Below are positions 57,136-64,000 of a DNA stretch of 64,000 nt, piece by piece. Origin of the DNA: Chitinophagaceae bacterium (GTDB taxonomy: Bacteria; Bacteroidota; Bacteroidia; Chitinophagales; Chitinophagaceae); contig JADKKA010000019.1 of NCBI GenBank assembly GCA_016720745.1, positions 310,001 to 374,000 on the forward strand. The letters run 5' to 3'. The stretch's first letter is position 1. Every line of letters begins with the position of its first letter. The position numbers and the translations under genes were made by a program. The notes below the pieces were generated by a model, which saw only the letters and a program-made list of their open reading frames with translations, had not been told where the DNA came from and searched no databases.

Positions 57136-57923
57136 AGTTTTTCAAAAGGGATGATAAAATTTAAACGACTGCCCTTTCCGGTTTCACTTTGGATTTGCAT
57201 TGAACCTCCCAGCAGTTTTACCCGGTTTTCCATATTACGGAGACCGGCATGACCAAACTTTGGTTGTTGGCTGGGATCAAATCCTTTTCCGTCATCTGAT
57301 ATAGTTACCTCTAAATAATCAGGATGATAGTTTAATAGCAGGTCAGCAGTTTTAGCCCGGGCATGTTTAATAATATTGTTTAAGGATTCCTGGATGATCC
57401 GAAAAATTACAATTTCTGCCTGATTATTCATGTAAACGGGTGTTCCAAGCACTTCGTAATTAATATAAATGCAGTCTGTTTTATTGATTCTTTGTCTTTC
57501 TTCTTCCAGTGCCATCAACAGGCTATGCCGGGTGATGGTGTCAGTATCAAGACTCTTGGAAAGATCGTTTAGCTGAGCGATGGATGTACTCAGTAAGTCA
57601 ATGGAATTTTTAATTTTTTGTTCAGCCTTTTCCTGTTGGGTCCAGTCCAAAGTGTGCAGATTGAGTTTAGTTAATGTGAGAGAAAGGTTTATGTTATCAT
57701 GTATTTCTTTAGAAATATGCTGAAAGGTTTGTTCTTGGATCTCGACTTGTGTTAGTAGTATGGACTTTTCATAATCTAGTTTTGTTTGAAATAAATTTTG
57801 TTCAAATTGTTGTTGCCTTTTTCTGTATAGAAATATTATAGTGACAAAAAAACTCATCAATATTGTAATAAGAATGACCGATGAGATTACAAATATTACT
57901 GTTTGTTCAGTGAGTTGTTGCAT
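57132..57923 (-). CDS. HisKA_3 sensor kinase with one membrane helix (module 2)
   Basis: 263 residues. One membrane helix (about 8-33), coiled coil, phospho-acceptor His75 (QHISKEIHDNINLSL), then HATPase (IFRIIQESLNNIIKHARA, DDGKGFDP, HAGLRNMENRV, ETGKGSRLNFIIP). It has the same sensorless layout as the kinase of module 1. The first 28 bases overlap the end of the upstream membrane gene remnant, which shows the two were once translationally coupled. Confidence 0.93.
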   Translation of the reverse strand: MQQLTEQTVIFVISSVILITILMSFFVTIIFLYRKRQQQFEQNLFQTKLDYEKSILLTQVEIQEQTFQHISKEIHDNINLSLTLTKLNLHTLDWTQQEKAEQKIKNSIDLLSTSIAQLNDLSKSLDTDTITRHSLLMALEEERQRINKTDCIYINYEVLGTPVYMNNQAEIVIFRIIQESLNNIIKHARAKTADLLLNYHPDYLEVTISDDGKGFDPSQQPKFGHAGLRNMENRVKLLGGSMQIQSETGKGSRLNFIIPFEKL

Positions 57924-58610
57924 ATAATGGCTTTTAAAATTCCTGCGTAAACTAGTGAAAGTGAAATAAAGTGAAGTGAAGTAAGAATGTTGAAAACAGA
58001 GTTATTTTCAATTCTAAAATTGTCAAGAAGTAGGAAAATTATTGGAAATACTAGCGTGTATATTAAAGAAAATGAAACAATCCAAAACGACGGGATTAGG
58101 AGTAGATTTTCATTTGTGCAAAATTTGAACAGCTCAAAAAAGTATAATAGCCCAAGCAACCCCCAGAAAGACAATTCAACAAAAACAAACTTGTTGAAAA
58201 TTGTATTTGATGAAGATTTTGAAATGTTGTTAAAAAAAATATAAGAATGAAGCGAAGAAAAAAGTTGTATAAAGTATGATGAACAATGCTATTATGCTTG
58301 AAATATATTTTGTTTTCAATATGCGTGAATAGAAGAAGCTGAATGCAAAAATTTCTGTGAATGTAAAAAAGGCATTAAAAATTTCGTTTATAAGGTGTCG
58401 TTTTATTGAAAGCTTTAAGGATATCTTAGTATTTCGTAAAAAGAAATAAATTAATCCTGCAATTACATATAAGAAAATAGCTGAATTTAATATTAGTTTT
58501 TATTTCTTAAAAAGAGTAAATAATTGCAAATTGGAGTAGAATTAAAAGAGGTTCTGTGAAAATACAATTCCCAATCCCTTAATTAATTTGTTTATGAAAC
58601 TCTCATTCAT
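57896..58610 (-). pseudogene. Decayed or frameshifted multi-pass membrane protein gene upstream of kinase module 2
   Basis: Three open pieces on the minus strand read as one membrane protein of about 230 residues. From the ATG at 58610: MNESFINKLIKGLGIVF then, in another frame, TEPLLILLQFAIIYSF. The middle piece (stop at 58230) has FLYVIAGLIYFFLR, FNAFFTFTEIFAFSFFYSRI and SIIALFIILYTTFFFASFLY. The last piece (57896 to about 58288) has VELSFWGLLGLLYFFELFKF, PSFWIVSFSLIYTLVFPI and ISLSLVYAGILKAI. The frame change between the last two falls at an A8 run (58232-58239). It is a paralogue of the remnant upstream of module 1 (SFWxxx..., FIS/YADI parts align). With only two or three frame changes, recent inactivation or sequence error is possible. 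Confidence 0.65.
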
Positions 58611-58620
58611 TGTGCTAAAA

Positions 58621-58939
58621 TATTTATTGTTTGTAAACAGCACTTTTGCTTTCCGAAAAAAAACATTTTTTCCGTTTTTTTTCCCCTCGCCTTTCGGCCC
58701 CCTTCCCCTAGTTTCGGGGGGATCAACAGGTTTTTCGGTTGATTTAAACTGATAGTCTGTTTATTATCACTTTTTTATAGCTAAAAAAACTGCTGTTTGA
58801 TGTGGTTCTTCACCGGGTCAGGCTATTCGGCCATGCTAGGTTTGGGTATCATTCCAACCCATGCTAGCTGGGAGTACGGATCATGAGACGGGAATACCGA
58901 AAACCGGGTTTTGAACAGAGTAGGTGGTAAATGATAATT
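58621..58939. other. Non-coding region before the secreted-protein cassette
   Basis: Holds an inverted repeat ATCAAC-N10-GTTGAT (58722-58743), CATGCTAG twice (58832-58839 and 58860-58867), and two similar boxes GGGAGTACGGA and GGGAATACCGA just before the gene. No clear consensus promoter. The paired boxes could be regulator sites. Confidence 0.45.
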
Positions 58940-59620
58940 ATGAAACAGATTTTTTGTGCTATTCTATTTACAATGGGTACAGTGGTTGCGATCGGGCAGC
59001 AACTGGGTAATGCTGAATGTAAGAACAAGGATAAAATAAAGGCATCGGTGGAAGCGGCTGCCTCTTTGGGAAGATTTGTCAGGGAATTGCAGTCCGCCAA
59101 TTCAACGGATGCCTGGGATGATTTTATGGCAAGGGCTTCCAAGGGCGGACAGCTTTCTTCCTTTGATGCTTTTGGTGCCAATGCCAGTCAGTGGAGAAAT
59201 GATTATATCAACCGGGCTGCGGTAATGGATGCCGCCATGACGGATTATCTGCGGAGTATCGGTGCGGAAGGGGTGAAGATTACAGAAAGCATACTTGCGA
59301 AAATTAACAGCGACCTGGCCTGCTTTTTTAGTGATACCCTGCTCAATGACCTGAATACATTGATCGAAAGATCCGGTGTTCCGCAGCCGATGCGGGCTGC
59401 AGGTCCCTGCGAAACGGCCATGCAACGTTGTATGTCGAGGGCAGAAAATACTTATAATGAACAGTCCTATCAATGCATGATCGGAGCAGTTGGTACTGGC
59501 GGTTGGTGGGGGTCAGGTTTGGGTCTTTTTTGTCTGGGTGTCGTGGGGCAGCAACATTTTAATGCGATCATGAGCTGCGCACGCGATTATGTCCGTTGCA
59601 GAGATCAGCCGGCTCATTAA
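58931..59620 (+). CDS. Secreted Cys-containing protein of unknown function
   Basis: 229 residues, or 226 if the start is the ATG at 58940. Signal peptide (MKQIFCAILFTMGTVVAIGQ). A helical middle (KIKASVEAAASLGRFVRELQ, WDDFMARASKGGQ) is followed by a Cys-bearing C-terminal part: CETAMQRC, QCMIGAVGTGGWWGSG, LGLFCLG and SCARDYVRC, with a short hydrophobic Gly-rich stretch in the centre. Six Cys in the last 70 residues suggest disulfides. This layout resembles small secreted peptides and bacteriocin-like tails in Bacteroidota, but I know no family. It is followed by two more exported or membrane genes on the same strand. Confidence 0.75.
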   Translation: MIIMKQIFCAILFTMGTVVAIGQQLGNAECKNKDKIKASVEAAASLGRFVRELQSANSTDAWDDFMARASKGGQLSSFDAFGANASQWRNDYINRAAVMDAAMTDYLRSIGAEGVKITESILAKINSDLACFFSDTLLNDLNTLIERSGVPQPMRAAGPCETAMQRCMSRAENTYNEQSYQCMIGAVGTGGWWGSGLGLFCLGVVGQQHFNAIMSCARDYVRCRDQPAH

Positions 59621-59640
59621 GTAACCAATAACTCAATCAT

Positions 59641-59901
59641 ATGCGTATTGCAAGAATCACCGGTTATGTACTTTGTTCCCTGATGCTGATTTACATCGCC
59701 ATCAGCTTTATTGGCCCGGGAACCTTTCAACTCTCCGCCTCCTTCATGAAATCCTTTTTGATTGTTAGCTGGATTGCCGTGGTAGCAGGGAATCTGCTGA
59801 TTTTCTATAGCTACAAAGACGACAAAAAGCAATTGAGAAGCAGGCTGTATATGATGGTGGCGATCATCCTGTTTGCTATTGCAGCCACCAGTCTTACCTG
59901 A
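59641..59901 (+). CDS. Small three-helix inner-membrane protein
   Basis: 86 residues with three predicted helices: about 7-26 (TGYVLCSLMLIYIAISFIG), 35-55 (FMKSFLIVSWIAVVAGNLLI) and 67-85 (LYMMVAIILFAIAATSL), and a charged loop YKDDKKQLRSR. It starts 20 bp after the secreted protein gene and precedes the next by 39 bp. No family recognised; a role as partner or immunity-like protein of its neighbour is possible but unproven. Confidence 0.75.
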   Translation: MRIARITGYVLCSLMLIYIAISFIGPGTFQLSASFMKSFLIVSWIAVVAGNLLIFYSYKDDKKQLRSRLYMMVAIILFAIAATSLT

Positions 59902-59940
59902 AAAGGATAAGACGCTTGTGTGATGTGAAAATGTGTAAGA

Positions 59941-60756
59941 ATGAAACCTCCTTTACTGATATGTTGCTGTTTGCTTGCCGTAGCATCCCTTGCACAGGTA
60001 AAGGAGGTTTCATCTTTTCCATTAAAGGATAGTATACTCAGCAAAGCTGCTGGTCCTTCCCCTGCAAAACCCGATGTGCTGAACTCCGGTTTTATTGATA
60101 TCATTAATAATGGCCAGGTCAATGCTTCGGCAAGGTTTGTAAGGTTGTTTGTGGGTGAGCCCGGCAGGTTTTATTTTCCGTTGGCGGTGTACAGCGGTGT
60201 TTCCTCCAATAATTTTCAGCAACCCATAGGTGCCGGAGGAGTGAAAAGCAATGAGCAACTGGTAATGAACTATATTAATCCGCTCAGCGGACTGGTAAAT
60301 TTATCAACTGATGATATTCTGTATGAAAAGCATAAAAAATTAAATACAACCCGGCTCGGTTTGATCTATCATTTTGGATTAAGAGTACTGACCGGGTTCC
60401 GGCAAGGGCCGATCACAGATCCGCTCACGGGAAAGCCCATCAATTTTCTCAGTAATTTTTTGCTTAGTGGTCTTTATTGTCAAACGGGTGCCTGGGAAAA
60501 ATCAAATACAAAGAACCTGGGTATCTGCTGGCTGGCCCTTCGTTATATTATAAGTGTCAATCCCAAAAAGCCATTGCAGGATATGATGCCCGGTATCCAG
60601 ACCAATGGCATCTATCATGGCTGGAGTGCAGCCTGGGGTATTGAAATAAGCAACCTCGTGAATATTAAAATGATCTATTACCGATATGTAAAAAAACCGG
60701 AGATCGACTATTCCCTTCCCATCTATCAGTTCTCCTTCAACTATTCCCTTCGATAG
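59941..60756 (+). CDS. Exported probable outer-membrane protein of unknown function
   Basis: 271 residues with a signal peptide (MKPPLLICCCLLAVASLAQ). The mature part has alternating hydrophobic strands (FVRLFVGEPGRFYFPLAVYSG; LGLIYHFGLRVLTGFRQG; WGIEISNLVNIKMIYYRYVK) and ends in a strand with aromatic residues (YQFSFNYSLR), as in outer-membrane barrels. No known family recognised. Third gene of the cassette that starts at 58931 and lies just before response regulator 3. Confidence 0.75.
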   Translation: MKPPLLICCCLLAVASLAQVKEVSSFPLKDSILSKAAGPSPAKPDVLNSGFIDIINNGQVNASARFVRLFVGEPGRFYFPLAVYSGVSSNNFQQPIGAGGVKSNEQLVMNYINPLSGLVNLSTDDILYEKHKKLNTTRLGLIYHFGLRVLTGFRQGPITDPLTGKPINFLSNFLLSGLYCQTGAWEKSNTKNLGICWLALRYIISVNPKKPLQDMMPGIQTNGIYHGWSAAWGIEISNLVNIKMIYYRYVKKPEIDYSLPIYQFSFNYSLR

Positions 60757-60834
60757 CCCAAAACTAATTTCCCGCTGCTGTTAAAATTGCGTACTTTTAC
60801 TTGACTGCCATTTAAGTAACTGTAAACCAATAAA

Positions 60835-61491
60835 ATGACTGCCCAGCAGATTAAAGTAGCGATTGCCGATGACCATAAGATCTTCAGAGACGGGATCCGG
60901 ATGGCCCTGAAGGACAAGGAATACCTGAAGATCCTCTGGGAGGCTGAAGACGGCAAGGACCTGATGCACAAACTACAGCTTAAAATGCCCGATGTGATCC
61001 TGATGGATATCCGGATGCCTGAAGTAGACGGCATCAATGCCATCAGCATCATCCGCAAAGAATACGAAGCCCTGAAAATCATTGTCCTGACCATGTACGA
61101 TGACCAGGAAATGATCACCAAGATGATGGAGATGGGGGCCAATGCCTATCTCACCAAGACCACCGACCCCGAAGAAATCTACCAGGCCATCCTCACCTGT
61201 ATGAATGATGATTTCTATTTCAATGACCTGGTGAATAAGGCGGTACTCCTCAAACTGCAGCACAAGAAAACGGTGCGGCAGTTTTATCCCAATCCCATTA
61301 AATTTTCAGAGAAGGAAATCAAGATCCTGAAGCTGATTGCCGAGGATAAAACCACGGAAGAAATTTCAAAAGAAGTATTCCTGAGTCCCCGCACGATTGA
61401 AACCATTCGCCAGAACATGAAGCAGAAAGTAGGGGCCAAGACCATTGCCGGTCTCGTGATGTATGGCATGCGTAACAAACTACTGGAATAA
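60835..61491 (+). CDS. NarL/FixJ response regulator 3
   Basis: 218 residues. Receiver with KVAIADDHKIFRDGI, phospho-acceptor Asp58 (VILMDIRMPEVDG), YLTKTTDPEE; LuxR-type helix-turn-helix with FSEKEIKILKLIAEDKTTEE and LSPRTIETIRQNM. No kinase is adjacent, so it is an orphan. It ends 15 bp before the methyltransferase gene, so the two are probably co-transcribed. It is closely related to regulator 4 at 62931. Confidence 0.93.
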   Translation: MTAQQIKVAIADDHKIFRDGIRMALKDKEYLKILWEAEDGKDLMHKLQLKMPDVILMDIRMPEVDGINAISIIRKEYEALKIIVLTMYDDQEMITKMMEMGANAYLTKTTDPEEIYQAILTCMNDDFYFNDLVNKAVLLKLQHKKTVRQFYPNPIKFSEKEIKILKLIAEDKTTEEISKEVFLSPRTIETIRQNMKQKVGAKTIAGLVMYGMRNKLLE

Positions 61492-61506
61492 AAGCCCTCT
61501 ATCAAT

Positions 61507-62250
61507 ATGGGCAATATCAACGATCATTTTTTTGAAGGCCAGTACAAGGAAATCTGGCGTACCATGATTCCGGAGATCCTGACAGAAAGGGAGCTGGATT
61601 TCATGATCCCTTATTTTCAATTGCAGGAAGGGCAGCGGGTGCTTGACCTGATGTGCGGTTATGGCCGACATGCCCTGGCCCTGGCCCGTAAAGGCATCCA
61701 TGTAACGGCAGTAGATAACCTGGAAGCTTATACCACCGAAATCAAAACAATTGCCGCAACTGAAAACCTGCCGGTTGAAGTGGTACAGGCCGATATAGTT
61801 GGTTATGTTCCATCCGGTCAATATGAGCTGGCTATTTGCATGGGGAACAGTCTGAATTTTTTTAACCGCTCCGATCTACAGCAAATCCTTCATCATTTAG
61901 CAGCTGCGCTGATACCGGGGGCGGCCCTCTTGATTAATTCCTGGTCCATTGCAGAAATCGTTTTTCATAAATTCAAAACCGATAGCGATGGGAAAGTAGG
62001 AGAGAGCGGGATGAAAACCAGGCAGGAGATTTTATTCAGACCGGCCCGGATTGAAGCAGAAACAGAATTCACGGCAGCGGATGGCAGCATCGAAATCAAA
62101 AAGGGGATTGACTATATCTATTCCCTCAATGAAATGGAAGCCATGCTCAACGAAGCAGGCTTAGCACTGGAAGAAGTGTACAGTATCCCCGGTCGTAAAC
62201 CCTTTACACTGGGAGAACCCAGGGCCTATCTTGTGGCCCGGAAAAAATAA
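61507..62250 (+). CDS. Class I SAM-dependent methyltransferase
   Basis: 247 residues with the Rossmann motif VLDLMCGYGRHALALARKG near residue 44, the acidic residue that holds the SAM ribose (VTAVDNLEAY), VVQADIVGY and LAICMGNSLNFF. The substrate is not readable. It follows response regulator 3 by 15 bp. Confidence 0.9.
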   Translation: MGNINDHFFEGQYKEIWRTMIPEILTERELDFMIPYFQLQEGQRVLDLMCGYGRHALALARKGIHVTAVDNLEAYTTEIKTIAATENLPVEVVQADIVGYVPSGQYELAICMGNSLNFFNRSDLQQILHHLAAALIPGAALLINSWSIAEIVFHKFKTDSDGKVGESGMKTRQEILFRPARIEAETEFTAADGSIEIKKGIDYIYSLNEMEAMLNEAGLALEEVYSIPGRKPFTLGEPRAYLVARKK

Positions 62251-62316
62251 ACAATCCTGCTAATCATCTTTGCAGGATCATTCCATTTATTAATCGAAGC
62301 GCTTTGATGTCCATAC

Positions 62317-62353
62317 AAAAAAAAGCCCCCGGCGTTATGAGGACCGGGGACTG
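62317..62353 (-). terminator. Hairpin with T-run on the minus strand
   Basis: On the minus strand CCCCGG...CCGGGG is followed by GCTTTTTTTT. No minus-strand gene precedes it, so it either ends an unseen antisense or non-coding RNA from 62353-62900, or serves the plus-strand methyltransferase as an imperfect bidirectional terminator. Confidence 0.5.
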
Positions 62354-62930
62354 AACGTTACTGTTATGAAAAGAAAAAGTTTATTAGTGTCGGGGTTTCA
62401 AAGGGACAGGGTTTAATGGTTCCTGGTTTTTGTTTCTTGTCTCTTGGTTTTTGTTTCTTGCTTCTTTTAATTTTTTCAGCAGGTATTGGATTTAAAAACG
62501 GGACTATTCAATTCCGTTTCGTTCTGCTCTTCAACGGAAAAAAGAGAAAGTTGATTGCCGGTTTGAAGTGTCTCCCGTAAAAACGGGGTTGGTCTTTCGT
62601 AGGATTGGAAATGACTTTCTGGACGGTTATGGACATTGGATGAGAGGGTAAGACAGATCATCCGTGTCAATCAACTTTCTGGAGCAAAACTATATCCACA
62701 GCGATATGTTAACAAGAGGATAACTGCCCTATTTGGAATATTCGGTATTTACGCAAGAACTCGTAAAACCTGCATTTATGAGTCGTAGAGTTTCGTATAT
62801 CCCCCATCGGATTGGTACTTTCCGCAAAATTGAAATCAAGTAGTTTCACTATGGTTTATGTTGCGGGTTTTTTTCATCTTGCACCTGAATAATTACTGAA
62901 TCCAATATTTTTTTACTAATTTTTTGATCC
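62354..62930. other. Gene-free stretch before response regulator 4
   Basis: Contains a 21-bp tandem repeat (62425-62445 and 62446-62466; unit GGTTTTTGTTTCTTG plus six bases that differ slightly), copy B of the duplicate segment and many CGTA motifs (near 62577, 62598, 62751, 62763, 62783, 62793). A minus-strand 64-codon frame here has no similarity I know and was not called. Confidence 0.55.
62540..62800 (+). repeat. Diverged duplicate segment, copy B, upstream of response regulator 4
   Basis: Matches copy A (56190-56460) block by block in the same order and orientation. It has TTTACG-CAAGAACT-CGTAAA, an inverted repeat with 6-bp arms and the same 8-bp spacer length as copy A. It lies about 130-390 bp before the regulator 4 start and may be a regulatory region or a non-coding RNA. 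Confidence 0.6.
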
Positions 62931-63605
62931 ATGAAAAATCCAGAATCTAACTCAATTATCAAGGTAGCCATCGCTGATGATCATACCTTGTTCCGCACCG
63001 GAGTAAAAACTTCCCTTCAGGCAAGGAAAGACATACAAATGGTAGCTGAAGCCGAAAATGGTATGCAGCTGCTGAACCTCCTGCGTCATATCCAGCCGGA
63101 TGTAGTATTATTAGATATTCAGATGCCCATTATGGATGGGTTGACGACACTGCCGGAAATCAAAAAGCTTTACCCCAATGTAAAAGTGATCATGTTGTCC
63201 ATGCACAACGATCATTCTGTTATTTCCAAAATGATGGAAATAGGGGCAAACTCTTATCTCACCAAGGAATCAGGATCAGAAATGATCTATGAAGCCATCC
63301 GTGGTGTGTATGAAAATGATTTCTATTTCAATGAACTCACCAACAAAGCACTGCTGAGTGGTCTGCGTACCAAACGCACCACTGAATCATCAATGCCCCA
63401 GGATGTGCAGCTCACTGAAAAAGAGATCACCATTCTGAAACTGATGTGTGAAGAAAAAAGTACGAAGGAGATTGCCGATATCGTGGACCTGAGTCCCCGT
63501 ACCGTGGAAGCAATCCGCGACAAACTCAAAACCAAGACCGGTACCAAGTCGATGGCCGGACTGGTGATGTATGCTGTTAAAGCAGGCATCGTTGAGCATG
63601 CATAA
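62931..63605 (+). CDS. NarL/FixJ response regulator 4
   Basis: 224 residues. Receiver with KVAIADDHTLFRTGV, phospho-acceptor Asp62 (VVLLDIQMPIMDG), YLTKESGSE; LuxR-type helix-turn-helix with LTEKEITILKLMCEEKSTKE and LSPRTVEAIRDKL. Orphan, with no kinase next to it. The long upstream region has copy B and many CGTA motifs, which suggests autoregulation or regulation by a sister regulator. It ends with its own terminator. Confidence 0.93.
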   Translation: MKNPESNSIIKVAIADDHTLFRTGVKTSLQARKDIQMVAEAENGMQLLNLLRHIQPDVVLLDIQMPIMDGLTTLPEIKKLYPNVKVIMLSMHNDHSVISKMMEIGANSYLTKESGSEMIYEAIRGVYENDFYFNELTNKALLSGLRTKRTTESSMPQDVQLTEKEITILKLMCEEKSTKEIADIVDLSPRTVEAIRDKLKTKTGTKSMAGLVMYAVKAGIVEHA

Positions 63606-63632
63606 GAAAATAAAAATGGCAAGCATATTTGA

Positions 63633-63661
63633 CCCCGGCCGCAAGCGTCGGGGTTTTTTTA
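63633..63661 (+). terminator. Terminator after response regulator 4
   Basis: CCCCG-GCCGCAAGCGT-CGGGG followed by seven T, about 30 bp after the stop codon. Confidence 0.85.
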
Positions 63662-63675
63662 TTTAACTTGTTCCC

Positions 63676-64000
63676 GTGAACAAAATCATTTTTAATGGGA
63701 AGATATTGCCAGCCAACGAGCCGGTGCTGATGGCCGATAACCGCAGTTACCGTTATGGGGATGGCTTTTTTGAAACCATGCAGGTATACCAGGGAAAAAT
63801 CCTGCTGGAGGAACTGCATGCGCAGCGCCTGACAAAAACACTGGCCCTGCTGCAATTTCATTTACCGGTACATCTCAGCTTTGAAAAACTGAAAACGGAG
63901 ATTGTTTCCCTTTGTCAGAAAAATAACTGTGAAAAGAATGCCCGGATCCGCCTTAGTTTTTCAAGAGGGTTGGGTGGATTATTTGAAGGGAACCCAACGG
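63676..64000 (+). CDS. Aminotransferase class IV (4-amino-4-deoxychorismate lyase-like), 3' end outside the window
   Basis: Begins at GTG (63676) with VNKIIFNGKILPANEPVL, followed by DNRSYRYGDGFFETMQV, the class IV PLP-enzyme pattern that precedes the active-site Lys region, and ELHAQRLTKTLALLQF. About 108 codons are visible. The family includes branched-chain aminotransferase and 4-amino-4-deoxychorismate lyase (PabC, folate synthesis); the short RYGDGFFET form favours the PabC-like type. The Lys and C-terminal half are outside the window, so the exact member is open. Confidence 0.85.
   Translation, partial: MNKIIFNGKILPANEPVLMADNRSYRYGDGFFETMQVYQGKILLEELHAQRLTKTLALLQFHLPVHLSFEKLKTEIVSLCQKNNCEKNARIRLSFSRGLGGLFEGNPT

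Overview
The window looks like a chromosomal segment of a Bacteroidota bacterium, most likely Chitinophagaceae. Three things support this. It has a SusC/SusD pair, a type IX secretion (T9SS) sorting domain, and Bacteroidota-restricted families (DUF5916, DUF4835, DUF4296, the GIN-domain DUF2807 and a glycine-tailed RRM protein). Several promoters also fit the Bacteroidota -33 TTTG / -7 TAnnTTTG pattern. No rRNA, CRISPR array, insertion sequence or prophage was seen. The placement to family is inference from memory of gene content.

Layout. 1-9.85 kb is a pectin utilisation locus: pectinesterase, rhamnogalacturonan acetylesterase, PL1-type pectate lyase, SusD and SusC on the minus strand, facing a divergent LacI-type regulator with a LacI-like palindrome between them. 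9.9-10.1 kb has tRNA-Ala(GGC), followed by tandem hairpin repeats. 10.4-16.1 kb has a large PAS sensor kinase, a small membrane protein, lpxB, a membrane protein, surE and an XRE-S24 repressor with twin operators over its own promoter. 16.2-24.6 kb has a frameshifted DUF5916 outer-membrane gene, the DNA-repair pair pdeM plus Lhr-like helicase, a type-1 periplasmic-binding protein and guaA. 24.8-35.6 kb has a GIN-domain lipoprotein, an ATPase-nuclease gene behind 16-bp direct repeats, and the divergent pair pbpC / alpha-2-macroglobulin. 35.8-37.7 kb has an RRM protein and the rpsF-rpsR-rplI operon with a hairpin-rich leader. 38-43 kb is a secreted nuclease with HYR repeats and a T9SS signal, interrupted by a G/C-homopolymer block that is probably an assembly artefact. 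43.2-53.5 kb has recJ (frameshifted), polyprenyl synthase, an OmpA-family protein, bamD-rpoZ, coaBC-DUF4835-DUF4296 and scoA-scoB.

The most unusual region is 53.5-63.6 kb, a cluster of four NarL/FixJ response regulators with near-identical recognition helices. Two belong to membrane protein-kinase-regulator modules, and in both modules the multi-pass membrane protein has decayed into a pseudogene while kinase and regulator stay intact. The cluster also carries two diverged copies of a non-coding segment rich in TTACG/CGTAA palindromes, and a three-gene cassette of unknown function (Cys-containing secreted protein, three-helix membrane protein, probable outer-membrane protein). This region is the best candidate for an undescribed system.

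Sequence quality deserves caution. recJ and the DUF5916 gene each carry one single-base frameshift next to short homopolymers, and the 246-bp G/C block splits the HYR gene in a way that restores the reading frame exactly when removed. The window ends inside a pectinesterase (left) and an aminotransferase class IV gene (right).
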